13,890 nt of DNA from RUG191 sp045642225 (lineage in GTDB: Bacteria; Bacillota; Clostridia; Lachnospirales; Lachnospiraceae): positions 1 to 13,890 of the forward strand of contig JAZUIN010000015.1 in assembly GCA_045642225.1 (NCBI GenBank), given 5' to 3'. Positions 1 through 5,647 of this stretch are shown piece by piece. Position numbers and translations under genes: made by a program. The notes under the pieces are model-generated. The model had not been told where the DNA came from, made no database searches, and saw only the letters and a program-made list of their open reading frames with translations. Position 1 is the stretch's first letter. The number at the start of each line of letters is the position of its first letter.

Positions 1-23
1 TTTTTGCGAATTTTCCATTCTTT

Positions 24-65
24 TGAGACTATTCCAGATTTTTTTCAACAACTAGTAAGTGAAAG
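24..65. repeat. Copy A of a 42-bp operator-like repeat
   Basis: This stretch matches 2855-2896 at 37 of 42 positions. The last 30 bases (36-65 against 2867-2896) differ at one position. Inside it, 44-63 is a 20-bp imperfect dyad: TTCA, three bases, ACTAGT, three bases, TGAA. It sits 41 bp before the xis-like start codon, as copy B sits 59 bp before the gene at 2956. Position and symmetry suggest a protein-binding regulatory site. A recombination site or relic of a duplication is possible. The first 23 bases of the window show nothing I can assign. Confidence 0.6.
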
Positions 66-106
66 AAGTAAATTCTGAAAACTCTGAAGAAAGGAGGAAT
101 TCGAAC

Positions 107-307
107 ATGGATGGTATTACAAAACCTTTATTTGTAGATGCCGCTGAGATTCAGCGTGATTGGGGTGTATCCAAATCACAGGCATATAGCATTATTCGTA
201 GATTGTCTAGCCAGTTAGTAAAAGAGAATCCTAAGGCTTTGATTCTGGCTGGAAAGATTAATAGAGCATATTACGAAGAATGTTGTGGAATTAGAAAAGC
301 CCAGTAA
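107..307 (+). CDS. Excisionase-like small helix-turn-helix protein
   Basis: This is a 66-residue protein with a predicted helix-turn-helix at about residues 10-35 (AEIQRDWGVSKSQAYSIIRRL). Small basic HTH proteins directly upstream of a tyrosine integrase usually act as recombination directionality factors (Xis): they bend DNA at the attachment site and favour excision. I chose ATG 107 because GGAGG at 93-97 lies 9 bases upstream. An in-frame GTG at 59 has no good ribosome site and would fall in the repeat at 24-65. The integrase starts 119 bp downstream on the same strand, so the two are probably co-regulated. The Xis role is inferred from size, fold and neighbour; a plain transcriptional regulator of int is the alternative. 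Confidence 0.65.
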   Translation: MDGITKPLFVDAAEIQRDWGVSKSQAYSIIRRLSSQLVKENPKALILAGKINRAYYEECCGIRKAQ

Positions 308-323
308 ACCGTAATTACTGGGC
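299..323 (+). other. Stem-loop across the xis-like stop codon
   Basis: GCCCAGTAA (299-307) pairs perfectly with TTACTGGGC (315-323) around a 7-base loop. The left arm contains the TAA stop of the gene. No T-run follows, so it is not a standard intrinsic terminator. It could protect the xis transcript or limit read-through into the integrase gene. Confidence 0.4.
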
Positions 324-335
324 AAAGGATTTGTG

Positions 336-384
336 TAGCATGCTATGTGTATATATGGGAAATATCTTAGCATGCGGCACATAC
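336..384. repeat. TAGCATGC repeats before the integrase gene
   Basis: A perfect 10-bp palindrome TAGCATGCTA (336-345) is followed by a second TAGCATGC at 368-375. TATGTG (344-349) can also pair with CACATA (378-383). The cluster lies between xis and int, about 45-90 bp before the integrase start. It may be a binding site for Int or Xis, or leader structure of the int mRNA. No function is shown by the sequence alone. Confidence 0.35.
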
Positions 385-426
385 AAAAACAATGTAAGCC
401 ACTTGGCAAAAGAAAGGATAATTTGT

Positions 427-1542
427 ATGTCAGCACATAAAGATAAAAAACGAGGAACTTGGATGACTTATACCAGATATAAGAACTGGAAGGGCGAAAA
501 GCTTATTCATCAGAAGCGTGGGTTTAAGACAAAGCATGAGGCATTGGAATATGAAGCAGAATTTTTAAGAACTGCTGAAAAAGATATGAATATGACCTTT
601 GAGCAGTTCGTGACTTTGTATGTTCAGGATATGAAGCACAGTATAAGACCTCATACTTGGAAGACAAAGATGAACATGATTAACAGATTTCTCATACCTG
701 CATTTGGTAAGAAAAGTATCTCTAAGATTACTTCACTTGATATTATTCAGTGGCAGAATGAATTGGCTACCGTTCGTGATAGTGAAGGTAAAGGATACGC
801 ACCAACTTATATGCGTTCTATTCAAAATCAGTTGCATGCAATATTTGCTCATGCTGAAACCTACTATCTTCTTCAAAGTAATCCATGTCGTAAGGTTAAA
901 AAGATAGGTTCTTCCACTAATAAAGAAATGCTTTTCTGGACCGAAGACGAGTACTTTATGTTCAGAAATGCTATTAGTGAAGATCCAATCTATTACTATG
1001 CGTTCGAGATTTTATACTGGTGTGGAATTCGTGAAGGTGAATTACTTGCTCTCACCATGGAGGATTTCGATTTAGATAAGAAGACTCTTAGGATTAATAA
1101 GTCGTATCAGAGACTTGATATGGAGGATGTTATCACTGATCCAAAGACTATTCGAAGTAATAGAATAATTGCTCTGCCAGATTTTCTTTGTGAAGAGATG
1201 GAGGACTATTTTGTATCGTTAGGGAATTCAAATAAAAAAGCAAGAATCTTTCCTGCGAGTAAAGGTAAGCTCCATCATCTTATGGATCGCTATTCAAAAG
1301 TAGCAGGAGTTAAAAGAATTCGTATTCACGATTTGAGACATTCATGTGTTGCTATGTTAATAAATCAAGGGGTGTCTTCTTATGTAATTGCCAATCGACT
1401 TGGTCACGAGAACATTCATATCACGGAAAGATATGCTCATTTATTTCCATCTATGCAGATTGAAATGGCCAAGAAGCTTGATGAAGTTCAAAGTCAGAAG
1501 AGTAATGTAATTTATGGAGGAAAGACAGATGAAGCAGTTTAA
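427..1542 (+). CDS. int: Tyrosine-type site-specific integrase
   Basis: This 371-residue recombinase of the phage/ICE integrase type cuts and rejoins DNA at att sites to insert or excise the element. The N-terminal ~50 residues fit the Arm-binding AP2-like domain common in Firmicute ICE integrases, followed by a SAM-like core-binding domain (about 60-175). The catalytic domain keeps its signature: Arg202 in GIREGE, His301 and Arg304 in HDLRH, His327 in LGHE, and the nucleophile Tyr336 in ERYAHLF. The length is normal and the gene looks intact. ATG 427 is preferred over upstream starts because AAAGG (413-417) lies 9 bases before it and the protein then begins with the usual arm domain. The gene overlaps the downstream mobC by 14 bp. 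A xis-like gene before it marks this as one end of an integrated element. Confidence 0.95.
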   Translation: MSAHKDKKRGTWMTYTRYKNWKGEKLIHQKRGFKTKHEALEYEAEFLRTAEKDMNMTFEQFVTLYVQDMKHSIRPHTWKTKMNMINRFLIPAFGKKSISKITSLDIIQWQNELATVRDSEGKGYAPTYMRSIQNQLHAIFAHAETYYLLQSNPCRKVKKIGSSTNKEMLFWTEDEYFMFRNAISEDPIYYYAFEILYWCGIREGELLALTMEDFDLDKKTLRINKSYQRLDMEDVITDPKTIRSNRIIALPDFLCEEMEDYFVSLGNSNKKARIFPASKGKLHHLMDRYSKVAGVKRIRIHDLRHSCVAMLINQGVSSYVIANRLGHENIHITERYAHLFPSMQIEMAKKLDEVQSQKSNVIYGGKTDEAV

Positions 1543-1891
1543 GAATGAGTATAGAGACCAGTTTAATATAAAGAAGCCTAAGAAAAAGAAGAATGAGAAG
1601 AATCGTACAAGATCTCATATATACAATTTTCATGTTACAGAAGAGGAATTAGAAATGATTCTTCACAGAGTTGAAGTTACTGGAATGACCAGAAGAGAAT
1701 TCATGCTTAATTCTTGTCTTGGTAATGAGATAACAGCTATAGGTAACATTAAGACTTTTAATAAGATTCAGAGCACACTCGATGAAGTTATAAGTAGATT
1801 AGATTCATTATCTCCAGCAGATGAATTAGATGAAGTAATGCTTCAGAAGATTCAAAATATAGTAGATGTATATGCAGGGCTGAAAAAATAA
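1529..1891 (+). CDS. mobC: MobC-like relaxosome accessory protein
   Basis: This is a 120-residue protein. The first ~30 residues are very lysine-rich. Residues ~33-60 (FHVTEEELEMILHR then GMTRREFML) match the ribbon-helix-helix core of the MobC mobilization family, in which the protein binds oriT and helps the relaxase open it. The C-terminal half is helical. ATG 1529 is chosen because GGAGG (1516-1520) lies 8 bases upstream; the in-frame ATG at 1514 overlaps that ribosome site. The start lies inside the end of int (14-bp overlap), so the two are probably translationally coupled, which is notable because mobC usually precedes a relaxase gene. No relaxase follows: the next 434 bp are non-coding. 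Transfer in trans by another element's relaxase is therefore the likeliest reading. Confidence 0.8.
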   Translation: MKQFKNEYRDQFNIKKPKKKKNEKNRTRSHIYNFHVTEEELEMILHRVEVTGMTRREFMLNSCLGNEITAIGNIKTFNKIQSTLDEVISRLDSLSPADELDEVMLQKIQNIVDVYAGLKK

Positions 1892-1907
1892 TGTGGCATT
1901 AGCCCTT
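1876..1907 (+). terminator. Weak terminator-like hairpin at the mobC stop
   Basis: AGGGCT (1876-1881) pairs with AGCCCT (1901-1906), extendable by two inner pairs, around the mobC stop codon. Only TTTGT follows, and the loop is long. It could end part of the int-mobC transcript, but the U-tract is poor. Confidence 0.3.
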
Positions 1908-1985
1908 TGTCATGATGGCACAGCTATAGAACTTATAAAACTTAAGATATATAGAATGAAAAAGAAATATCTTGTTTTATTAAGT

Positions 1986-2033
1986 AAACTACTAGTAGTT
2001 TGTTGTAATGTACCAATAAAAGTACAATGCAAC
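1986..2033. other. Palindrome plus inverted repeat, candidate oriT
   Basis: A perfect 16-bp palindrome, AAACTACTAGTAGTTT, lies at 1986-2001. Next to it is an inverted repeat, GTTGTAATGTAC (2002-2013) against GTACAATGCAAC (2022-2033), with 10 of 12 exact pairs plus one G-T and an 8-base loop. The position just after a MobC-like gene and the symmetry suit an origin of transfer. The palindrome centre, ACTAGT, also occurs in the dyads at 44-63 and 2875-2894, so it might instead be a third regulator site. No nick site is recognisable. The rest of 1892-2052 is AT-rich and shows no credible gene. Confidence 0.35.
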
Positions 2034-2052
2034 AATAAAAAGAACAAATGTA

Positions 2053-2081
2053 TTGAAATGATGTTTCACATATGTTATAGT
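2053..2081 (+). promoter_or_regulatory. Strong sigma-A-type promoter with extended -10
   Basis: TTGAAA (2053-2058) and TATAGT (2076-2081) are separated by 17 bp. TG at 2073-2074 gives an extended -10 (TGTTATAGT). Transcription would start near 2088, producing a leader of about 240 nt before the gene at 2326, or a small RNA ending at the terminator near 2260. Confidence 0.6.
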
Positions 2082-2087
2082 GACCAC

Positions 2088-2265
2088 GAATGAAAGCGAT
2101 AATATATTTTCTTTTTCATTCTACTTACAACTTAATAAAAACAAAATTCGTATGTGAGTGATTGCGGAGGTAGTTAGTAGCCAACTAACTAGGTTATCGA
2201 AGGCATCGACGAGTTTAATTAAATACATGTAAATGTATTTAATTAACTTTGTTGGTGTCTTTTTT
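2088..2265 (+). ncRNA. Putative ~175-nt small RNA or regulatory leader
   Basis: The segment has its own promoter (2053-2081) and ends in a strong intrinsic terminator (2202-2265), with no plausible reading frame between. Visible structure includes GAATGAAA (2088-2095) pairing with TTTCATTC (2114-2121), an alternative ACGAAT (2086-2091) with ATTCGT (2146-2151), and a perfect 8-bp hairpin TAGTTAGT/ACTAACTA (2171-2178 and 2184-2191). After the terminator, CTTGTCGAT (2278-2286) can pair with ATCGACGAG (2205-2213), which would break the terminator stem. It may therefore be a switchable leader of the HTH gene at 2326 rather than a free RNA. I do not recognise the family. Confidence 0.45.
2202..2265 (+). 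terminator. Long intrinsic terminator
   Basis: The left arm 2202-2228 pairs with 2233-2259 around the loop GTAA. The inner 14 bp (2215-2228 with 2233-2246) are perfect. The outer part (GGCATCGAC with GTTGGTGTC) pairs fully using three G-U pairs, and each side carries a single-base bulge. Six T follow at 2260-2265. It lies 61 bp before the gene at 2326, so it either ends a small RNA or attenuates that gene. Confidence 0.7.
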
Positions 2266-2293
2266 AATGCCCAATTACTTGTCGATACATAGA

Positions 2294-2324
2294 TCCTTTT
2301 CGGTCACTCCGGAAAGGACTTTTT
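2294..2324 (+). promoter_or_regulatory. Hairpin burying the ribosome site of the 2326 gene
   Basis: TCCTTTTCGG (2294-2303) pairs with CCGGAAAGGA (2309-2318) over all 10 positions, one as G-U, with a 5-base loop. The right arm contains AAAGGA, the only ribosome site for ATG 2326, so the folded form should block translation. Five T (2320-2324) follow, so it also looks like a terminator. Either way it should limit expression of the HTH protein. Confidence 0.55.
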
Positions 2325-2325
2325 A

Positions 2326-2865
2326 ATGGCAAAGAGATTCTATGTATGGGCAGATGCAAATTGTAATGGAGAAAACATTGAGTGGATTGAATTAACAGGT
2401 GAAATGTTTATTCAGTTTGTGAGAAATCCAGAAAATTCAAGGAGAAGATTTATTACTCTATCTGATTCAGTATCTTATGAAGCTGATGTAATTGTTATTG
2501 AAGCAACAGAAGAAAAGTATCGCGAATGGTATAAGGAGAATCAGCATTCATTGTATCTAGCAAGAGAGGGTAAGGAAATAAGAGAAGACAGTCTTGAGTA
2601 TTTATTAGATTTTCCTTCTTTTGATATTCCTTCTCCTTTTGATTTTGTTGATGAGATTGATAACAGATTTGAGATTGAGAAGTTAACCGAAACTATAAAA
2701 ATGCTTTCTGAGAAAGAACAAATCATCATAAAAATGAATATGGATTTCCTGGAGACAAGAGTTTCTATCGCTGTTCTCGCAGAAAAATATGGTGTATCAA
2801 GAGCAACTTACTTTCGAAAGATTCCACAGATTTATGAAAAAATCCAAAAATTAATGAGACTCTGA
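2326..2865 (+). CDS. Sigma-region-4-like helix-turn-helix regulator
   Basis: This is a 179-residue acidic protein. The C-terminal part (about 118-175) reads like the sigma-70 region 4 or related HTH arrangement: LSEKEQIIIKM, then LAEKYGVSRATYFRKI as the turn and recognition helix (about 149-165). The N-terminal ~100 residues (FYVWADANCNGENIEWIEL and onward) match nothing I can name. Proteins of this kind occur in Clostridia integrative elements as transcription regulators, but its target is not known. ATG 2326 has AAAGGA as ribosome site, buried in the 2294-2318 hairpin. The operator-like repeat at 2855-2896 overlaps the gene's 3' end and precedes the next gene. It is a candidate to bind the two 20-bp dyads, though this is only inferred from proximity. 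Confidence 0.6.
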   Translation: MAKRFYVWADANCNGENIEWIELTGEMFIQFVRNPENSRRRFITLSDSVSYEADVIVIEATEEKYREWYKENQHSLYLAREGKEIREDSLEYLLDFPSFDIPSPFDFVDEIDNRFEIEKLTETIKMLSEKEQIIIKMNMDFLETRVSIAVLAEKYGVSRATYFRKIPQIYEKIQKLMRL

Positions 2866-2896
2866 AAGATTTTATTCAACAACTAGTAAGTGAAAG
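2855..2896. repeat. Copy B of the 42-bp operator-like repeat
   Basis: This is the partner of 24-65. Its 20-bp dyad (TTCA, ACTAGT core, TGAA) lies at 2875-2894, and its outer TGAGACT box (2855-2861) falls inside the last codons of the preceding gene. It precedes the next gene's start by 59 bp. No good -35/-10 pair is common to both copies, which favours an operator over a standard promoter. Confidence 0.6.
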
Positions 2897-2955
2897 GCAG
2901 ATGAAAAACCTTTCCAGCAAGAAGGCTGAATAAAAATTTTTACAGGAGGAACTAT

Positions 2956-3573
2956 ATGAATAAACCTACGATCAGTGAGTTGTCTATAACAGAATACTTA
3001 AATTTTGTTTTGGAAAATTCAAAAGAAACAAGCAGCACAGATAAGTTTTCTGATGGTAAAGCTACAATGCGCGAAGTGCTAGAGGAGCTTATATGTGAGA
3101 TGAAGCATCCAACTTTTAATAGAAGACTTGGAAGATATCTGGAGAGAAATCAGCGAAGTGTTAAAAGTTTTGAGAGTTCTTTTCATGAAAAGCGGTTTAA
3201 AAATCAAATAGAAAAGATGGATTTCAATGACAAAAATCATCTGGCAGCTATGTACTTGCTAACAGCTGATAGAAGAATTTGGGTTTCGTTTGAAGAGGAA
3301 ATATCACAAAAAGGAATTACTTATGACCTTATTACGAAGTTAAATTCTGACGAAGAATATGTACTTTTCCAGGTTGCAAAAGACATTATTGATGGCACTA
3401 AGCATATAACTTTGTCAGATATTTCTAATGCAAGATGTGTTAAGCCGAAACTATTTTTGATAATTTGCAAGGCTATTTCCATTTGTAGATATGGTATTGG
3501 AGCAGTAGGAATTACTCCTGAAATTGTGGGAGAGGAGACTGTTCCGTATATGCAAAAATTGGAAGCAGGATAA
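2956..3573 (+). CDS. Hypothetical element-encoded protein
   Basis: I do not recognise this 205-residue protein. It appears soluble: there is no signal peptide or membrane segment, and charged helical stretches dominate. Residues ~35-75 are rich in Arg and Lys (RRLGRYLERNQRSVKSFESSFHEKR), and it ends in a mixed hydrophobic region with two Cys near ICKAISICRYGIG. ATG 2956 is supported by AGGAGG just upstream (2943-2948). It is preceded by operator repeat copy B and followed by a 210-bp structured gap, so it may be transcribed alone. Sitting between a regulator and the primase-like trio suggests a role in element maintenance or control, but nothing in the sequence fixes a function. Confidence 0.75.
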   Translation: MNKPTISELSITEYLNFVLENSKETSSTDKFSDGKATMREVLEELICEMKHPTFNRRLGRYLERNQRSVKSFESSFHEKRFKNQIEKMDFNDKNHLAAMYLLTADRRIWVSFEEEISQKGITYDLITKLNSDEEYVLFQVAKDIIDGTKHITLSDISNARCVKPKLFLIICKAISICRYGIGAVGITPEIVGEETVPYMQKLEAG

Positions 3574-3574
3574 A

Positions 3575-3762
3575 GCAGTAGCGCTGTAAACAGCTTTTAC
3601 TGCAGTTACAACACTCGGCAGAGCCGATTGTATAAGGGTTTACAGGATTTGTATATATAGCGCTAATTTTTGAGCATAGCTCTATCCATGACGTTAATTG
3701 AACGTTGAAATCCTGAAAACCATTGAAATTACTATATTAACAACGACGCTAAAAATAGCGCC
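3575..3762. other. Structured intergenic region with nested inverted repeats
   Basis: The 210-bp gap holds several inverted repeats. There is a double hairpin at 3575-3603 (GCAGTA/TACTGC around GCTGT/ACAGC) and a TCGGC/GCCGA hairpin at 3615-3627. A 14-bp pair, GGTTTACAGGATTT (3637-3650) against AAATCCTGAAAACC (3708-3721), matches at 13 of 14. An 11-bp pair links 3660-3671 to 3751-3761 with one bulge. Small hairpins lie at 3672-3682, 3691-3705 and 3747-3760. A possible promoter is TTGTAT (3628-3633), 18 bp, TATATA (3652-3657). It could be an origin of replication or transfer, or the leader of the RHH gene, whose ribosome site follows at 3773-3778. Confidence 0.45.
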
Positions 3763-3783
3763 ATAGAGATTTGGAGGGAAAAT

Positions 3784-4194
3784 ATGAATAAAGAAAAATA
3801 CAGTGTTTATTTAACAGATAAAACTATTAACTTGGCAGACAGTTTTTATAGGTTGGATGGATGTCCAACACGAAGTATGTATATCGAGAGAGCTATTGGA
3901 TACTATACTGCACATTTGGCAAATGGAGTTAGTGACGATTATCTTTCTGACGCGATTAATAGAGCTATAAAAAGAGAGCTGACAAGTTTTGAGAATCACA
4001 TTTCAAAGTTACTTTTTAGATTCTCTGTTGAAATGGACATGATGATGAATGTTGTTGCCGCTTCTCTGCTGAATGTTGAAGCAGATCAGTTAAGTAAATT
4101 AAGAGCACAGTGCGTTGAACATGTTAAGAATACTCGTGGGCAGCTTAGTTTTGAAAAAGCAGTTGCTTATCAGAATGGAGGAAAAGATGAATAA
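3784..4194 (+). CDS. Ribbon-helix-helix family DNA-binding protein
   Basis: This is a 136-residue protein. The first ~45 residues (YSVYLTDKTINLADSFYRL then CPTRSMYIERAIGYY) fit a CopG/MetJ-type ribbon-helix-helix: a beta strand, then two helices with a Thr-Arg-Ser turn and an IERAI motif. The rest is helical with a Met-rich hydrophobic patch (MDMMMNVVAASLL, about 82-95), suitable for oligomerisation rather than membrane insertion. GGAGGG lies 5 bases before ATG 3784. The stop overlaps the next gene's start by 8 bp, so the two are translationally coupled. RHH proteins beside primase-like genes on mobile elements usually autoregulate the operon or help organise the origin. The structured DNA just upstream is the obvious candidate binding site. 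Confidence 0.75.
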   Translation: MNKEKYSVYLTDKTINLADSFYRLDGCPTRSMYIERAIGYYTAHLANGVSDDYLSDAINRAIKRELTSFENHISKLLFRFSVEMDMMMNVVAASLLNVEADQLSKLRAQCVEHVKNTRGQLSFEKAVAYQNGGKDE

Positions 4195-5137
4195 TAATGC
4201 TAATTTGAAACATGGTTTTACAAATGACGAAAGGAATTTGGCTCACAATACCAATCTAATAGAATTCTTAGTAAAGCAAGGTGAGAATATACGACGTTCT
4301 GGATCAAATAATTATTGGATGCATGATGGGGAGACTATATCTATTCGTGGTAACCTTTGGTTCAATCACTACTCACAAAAAGGTGGAGAAGCTATTGATT
4401 TTGTTCGAGAGTTTTATGGAGTATCTTATCCAGAAGCAGTGGCGATGCTTCTGGGTATGAGTAGTGCTGAATTAATAGGACGCGAGCATGTGGTCGGATT
4501 AGTTGAACCATTTACTTTACCTGAGAGCGATGATAACACAAGACGAGTTTATACTTATCTTACTAAACCTCGTGGTATTGATAAGAATGTGGTGTCAGAG
4601 TTTATAAAACATAATCTAATTTATGAAGATAAGGCTCACCATAATGTTGTATTTGTTGGTGTAGATTTGAATGGTCATCCAAGACATGCACATATGAGAG
4701 GTACCGGTTCTGAGAGTACGTTTAAAATGACAATCCCAAGAAGTGATCCTGCATACTCATTTCATTGGTATGGTAATGATAATGAATTATATTTGTTTGA
4801 AGCTCCAATTGATATGTTGTCTTATATTTCCATGAATCTATGTGATTGGCAGAACCACACATATGCTGCTTCTTGTTCAGTGACGGATCGAGTTCTATTT
4901 CAGTGCATATCTGATAATCCCCGAATCAATACTATCCATATTTGTTTTGATAATGATATTGCTGGACAAAAGGTTGCTAAAAGAATAATTGAGAAACTTT
5001 CAGGCAGAGACTTTATTGTGGATATAGTTAGACCTCAGTTCAAAGACTGGAATGAAGACCTGACAACTCCTATTGGGATGATGCCAATGGGGAAAGGAAT
5101 GTTTATCAACTATGAGGAGGAAATACATGGAGATTAA
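4187..5137 (+). CDS. DUF3991/Toprim primase-like protein
   Basis: This 316-residue protein is of the DUF3991 plus Toprim type found on plasmids and integrative elements. The N-terminal ~90 residues resemble the primase zinc-ribbon region in pattern (NYWMHDGETISIR, then GGEAIDFVREFYGVSYPEAVAML) but carry no CHC2 cysteines, so zinc binding looks lost. The Toprim fold keeps its acidic residues: Glu205 in LFEAPIDMLS, and Asp255 and Asp257 in CFDNDIAGQ. Such residues bind divalent metal in primases and nicking enzymes. No helicase part is present. ATG 4187 is chosen because GGAGG (4177-4181) lies 5 bases upstream. The likely role is priming or DNA processing when the element replicates or transfers, inferred from family and context. 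Confidence 0.8.
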   Translation: MNNNANLKHGFTNDERNLAHNTNLIEFLVKQGENIRRSGSNNYWMHDGETISIRGNLWFNHYSQKGGEAIDFVREFYGVSYPEAVAMLLGMSSAELIGREHVVGLVEPFTLPESDDNTRRVYTYLTKPRGIDKNVVSEFIKHNLIYEDKAHHNVVFVGVDLNGHPRHAHMRGTGSESTFKMTIPRSDPAYSFHWYGNDNELYLFEAPIDMLSYISMNLCDWQNHTYAASCSVTDRVLFQCISDNPRINTIHICFDNDIAGQKVAKRIIEKLSGRDFIVDIVRPQFKDWNEDLTTPIGMMPMGKGMFINYEEEIHGD

Positions 5138-5378
5138 AGATATCTATGAGATGAATCTGCCTTCTCGAGCAATATTAGTTTATGAGAATCTTAATTTCAG
5201 AGCAGGCTCAAAAAGGAAATGCTGGCCATCTGTGAGATGCATTGCAAATGATACAGGACTTTCAACGCGAACAGTACGAAGAGCAATAGATGATTTAAGA
5301 AATGCTGGTCTCATTATTACTTATCATAGGATTAGAAAGAGTGGGGCGTGGAGTTCGCTTTTATATGAACTAATGTAG
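5127..5378 (+). CDS. Small HTH_36-type helix-turn-helix protein
   Basis: This is an 83-residue protein. Residues ~30-65 (CWPSVRCIANDTGLSTRTVRRAIDDLRNAGLI) are a clear winged-helix HTH of the HTH_36 kind, which also forms the N-terminal domain of many Firmicute plasmid replication initiators. The protein is short, so it is either a stand-alone regulator or a reduced Rep N-domain; nothing in the following 260 bp continues it. ATG 5127 follows GAGGAGG (5114-5120) by 6 bases, and the gene overlaps the primase-like gene by 11 bp. Three coupled genes thus run from 3784 to 5378. Confidence 0.7.
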   Translation: MEIKDIYEMNLPSRAILVYENLNFRAGSKRKCWPSVRCIANDTGLSTRTVRRAIDDLRNAGLIITYHRIRKSGAWSSLLYELM

Positions 5379-5554
5379 AGATTGTATTAACTATTTGAGT
5401 GATTATTGTTTAAAGTGTTCTATCATGAAGTTTTAATAGAATAAGCTGGACTTTCCTTGTAGTCTTTGTAATAAGCTTAAATCTATATACCGAGGAATTG
5501 ACTATAGTTTTATTGCCGTTTCCAAATATGAGATTAATCATCTTATCTTAGCAT

Positions 5555-5594
5555 ATTCACCCAAATTGGTTTGTCATTCACCCAAATTGGGGTG
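5555..5594. promoter_or_regulatory. Two 15-bp direct repeats, likely operator
   Basis: ATTCACCCAAATTGG occurs at 5555-5569 and again at 5576-5590, 21 bp apart (two helical turns). The second copy runs into a near palindrome, CACCCAAATTGGGGTG (5579-5594). They lie 54-93 bp before the XRE regulator start, upstream of or over its probable promoter, where only weak -35/-10 matches are visible. The XRE protein is the natural candidate ligand. The rest of the 5379-5647 gap shows only short inverted repeats, such as TTCTAT/ATAGAA near 5420-5441. Confidence 0.55.
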
Positions 5595-5647
5595 CATAGA
5601 ACCCTTCATATACGATAAAATCAAGATGATTTTAGGAGATGATTTTT

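Noticed and set aside
331..426. Integrase start at 331
   Set aside because: The extra 32 residues are not integrase-like and cover the TAGCATGC repeats. ATG 427 has a ribosome site and begins with the normal arm domain.
1893..2093. An open frame of 66 codons after mobC
   Set aside because: It has no ribosome site at its start, runs through the palindromes and the promoter at 2053-2081, and its residue mix is unlike a real protein.
24..2896. The 42-bp repeat as attL and attR
   Set aside because: It would leave the primase-like and cargo genes outside a 2.8-kb unit, and both copies lie at operator distance from gene starts. Kept only as an alternative.
5498..5526. TTGACT at 5498-5503 as a -35 box
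   Set aside because: No acceptable -10 lies 16-18 bp downstream.
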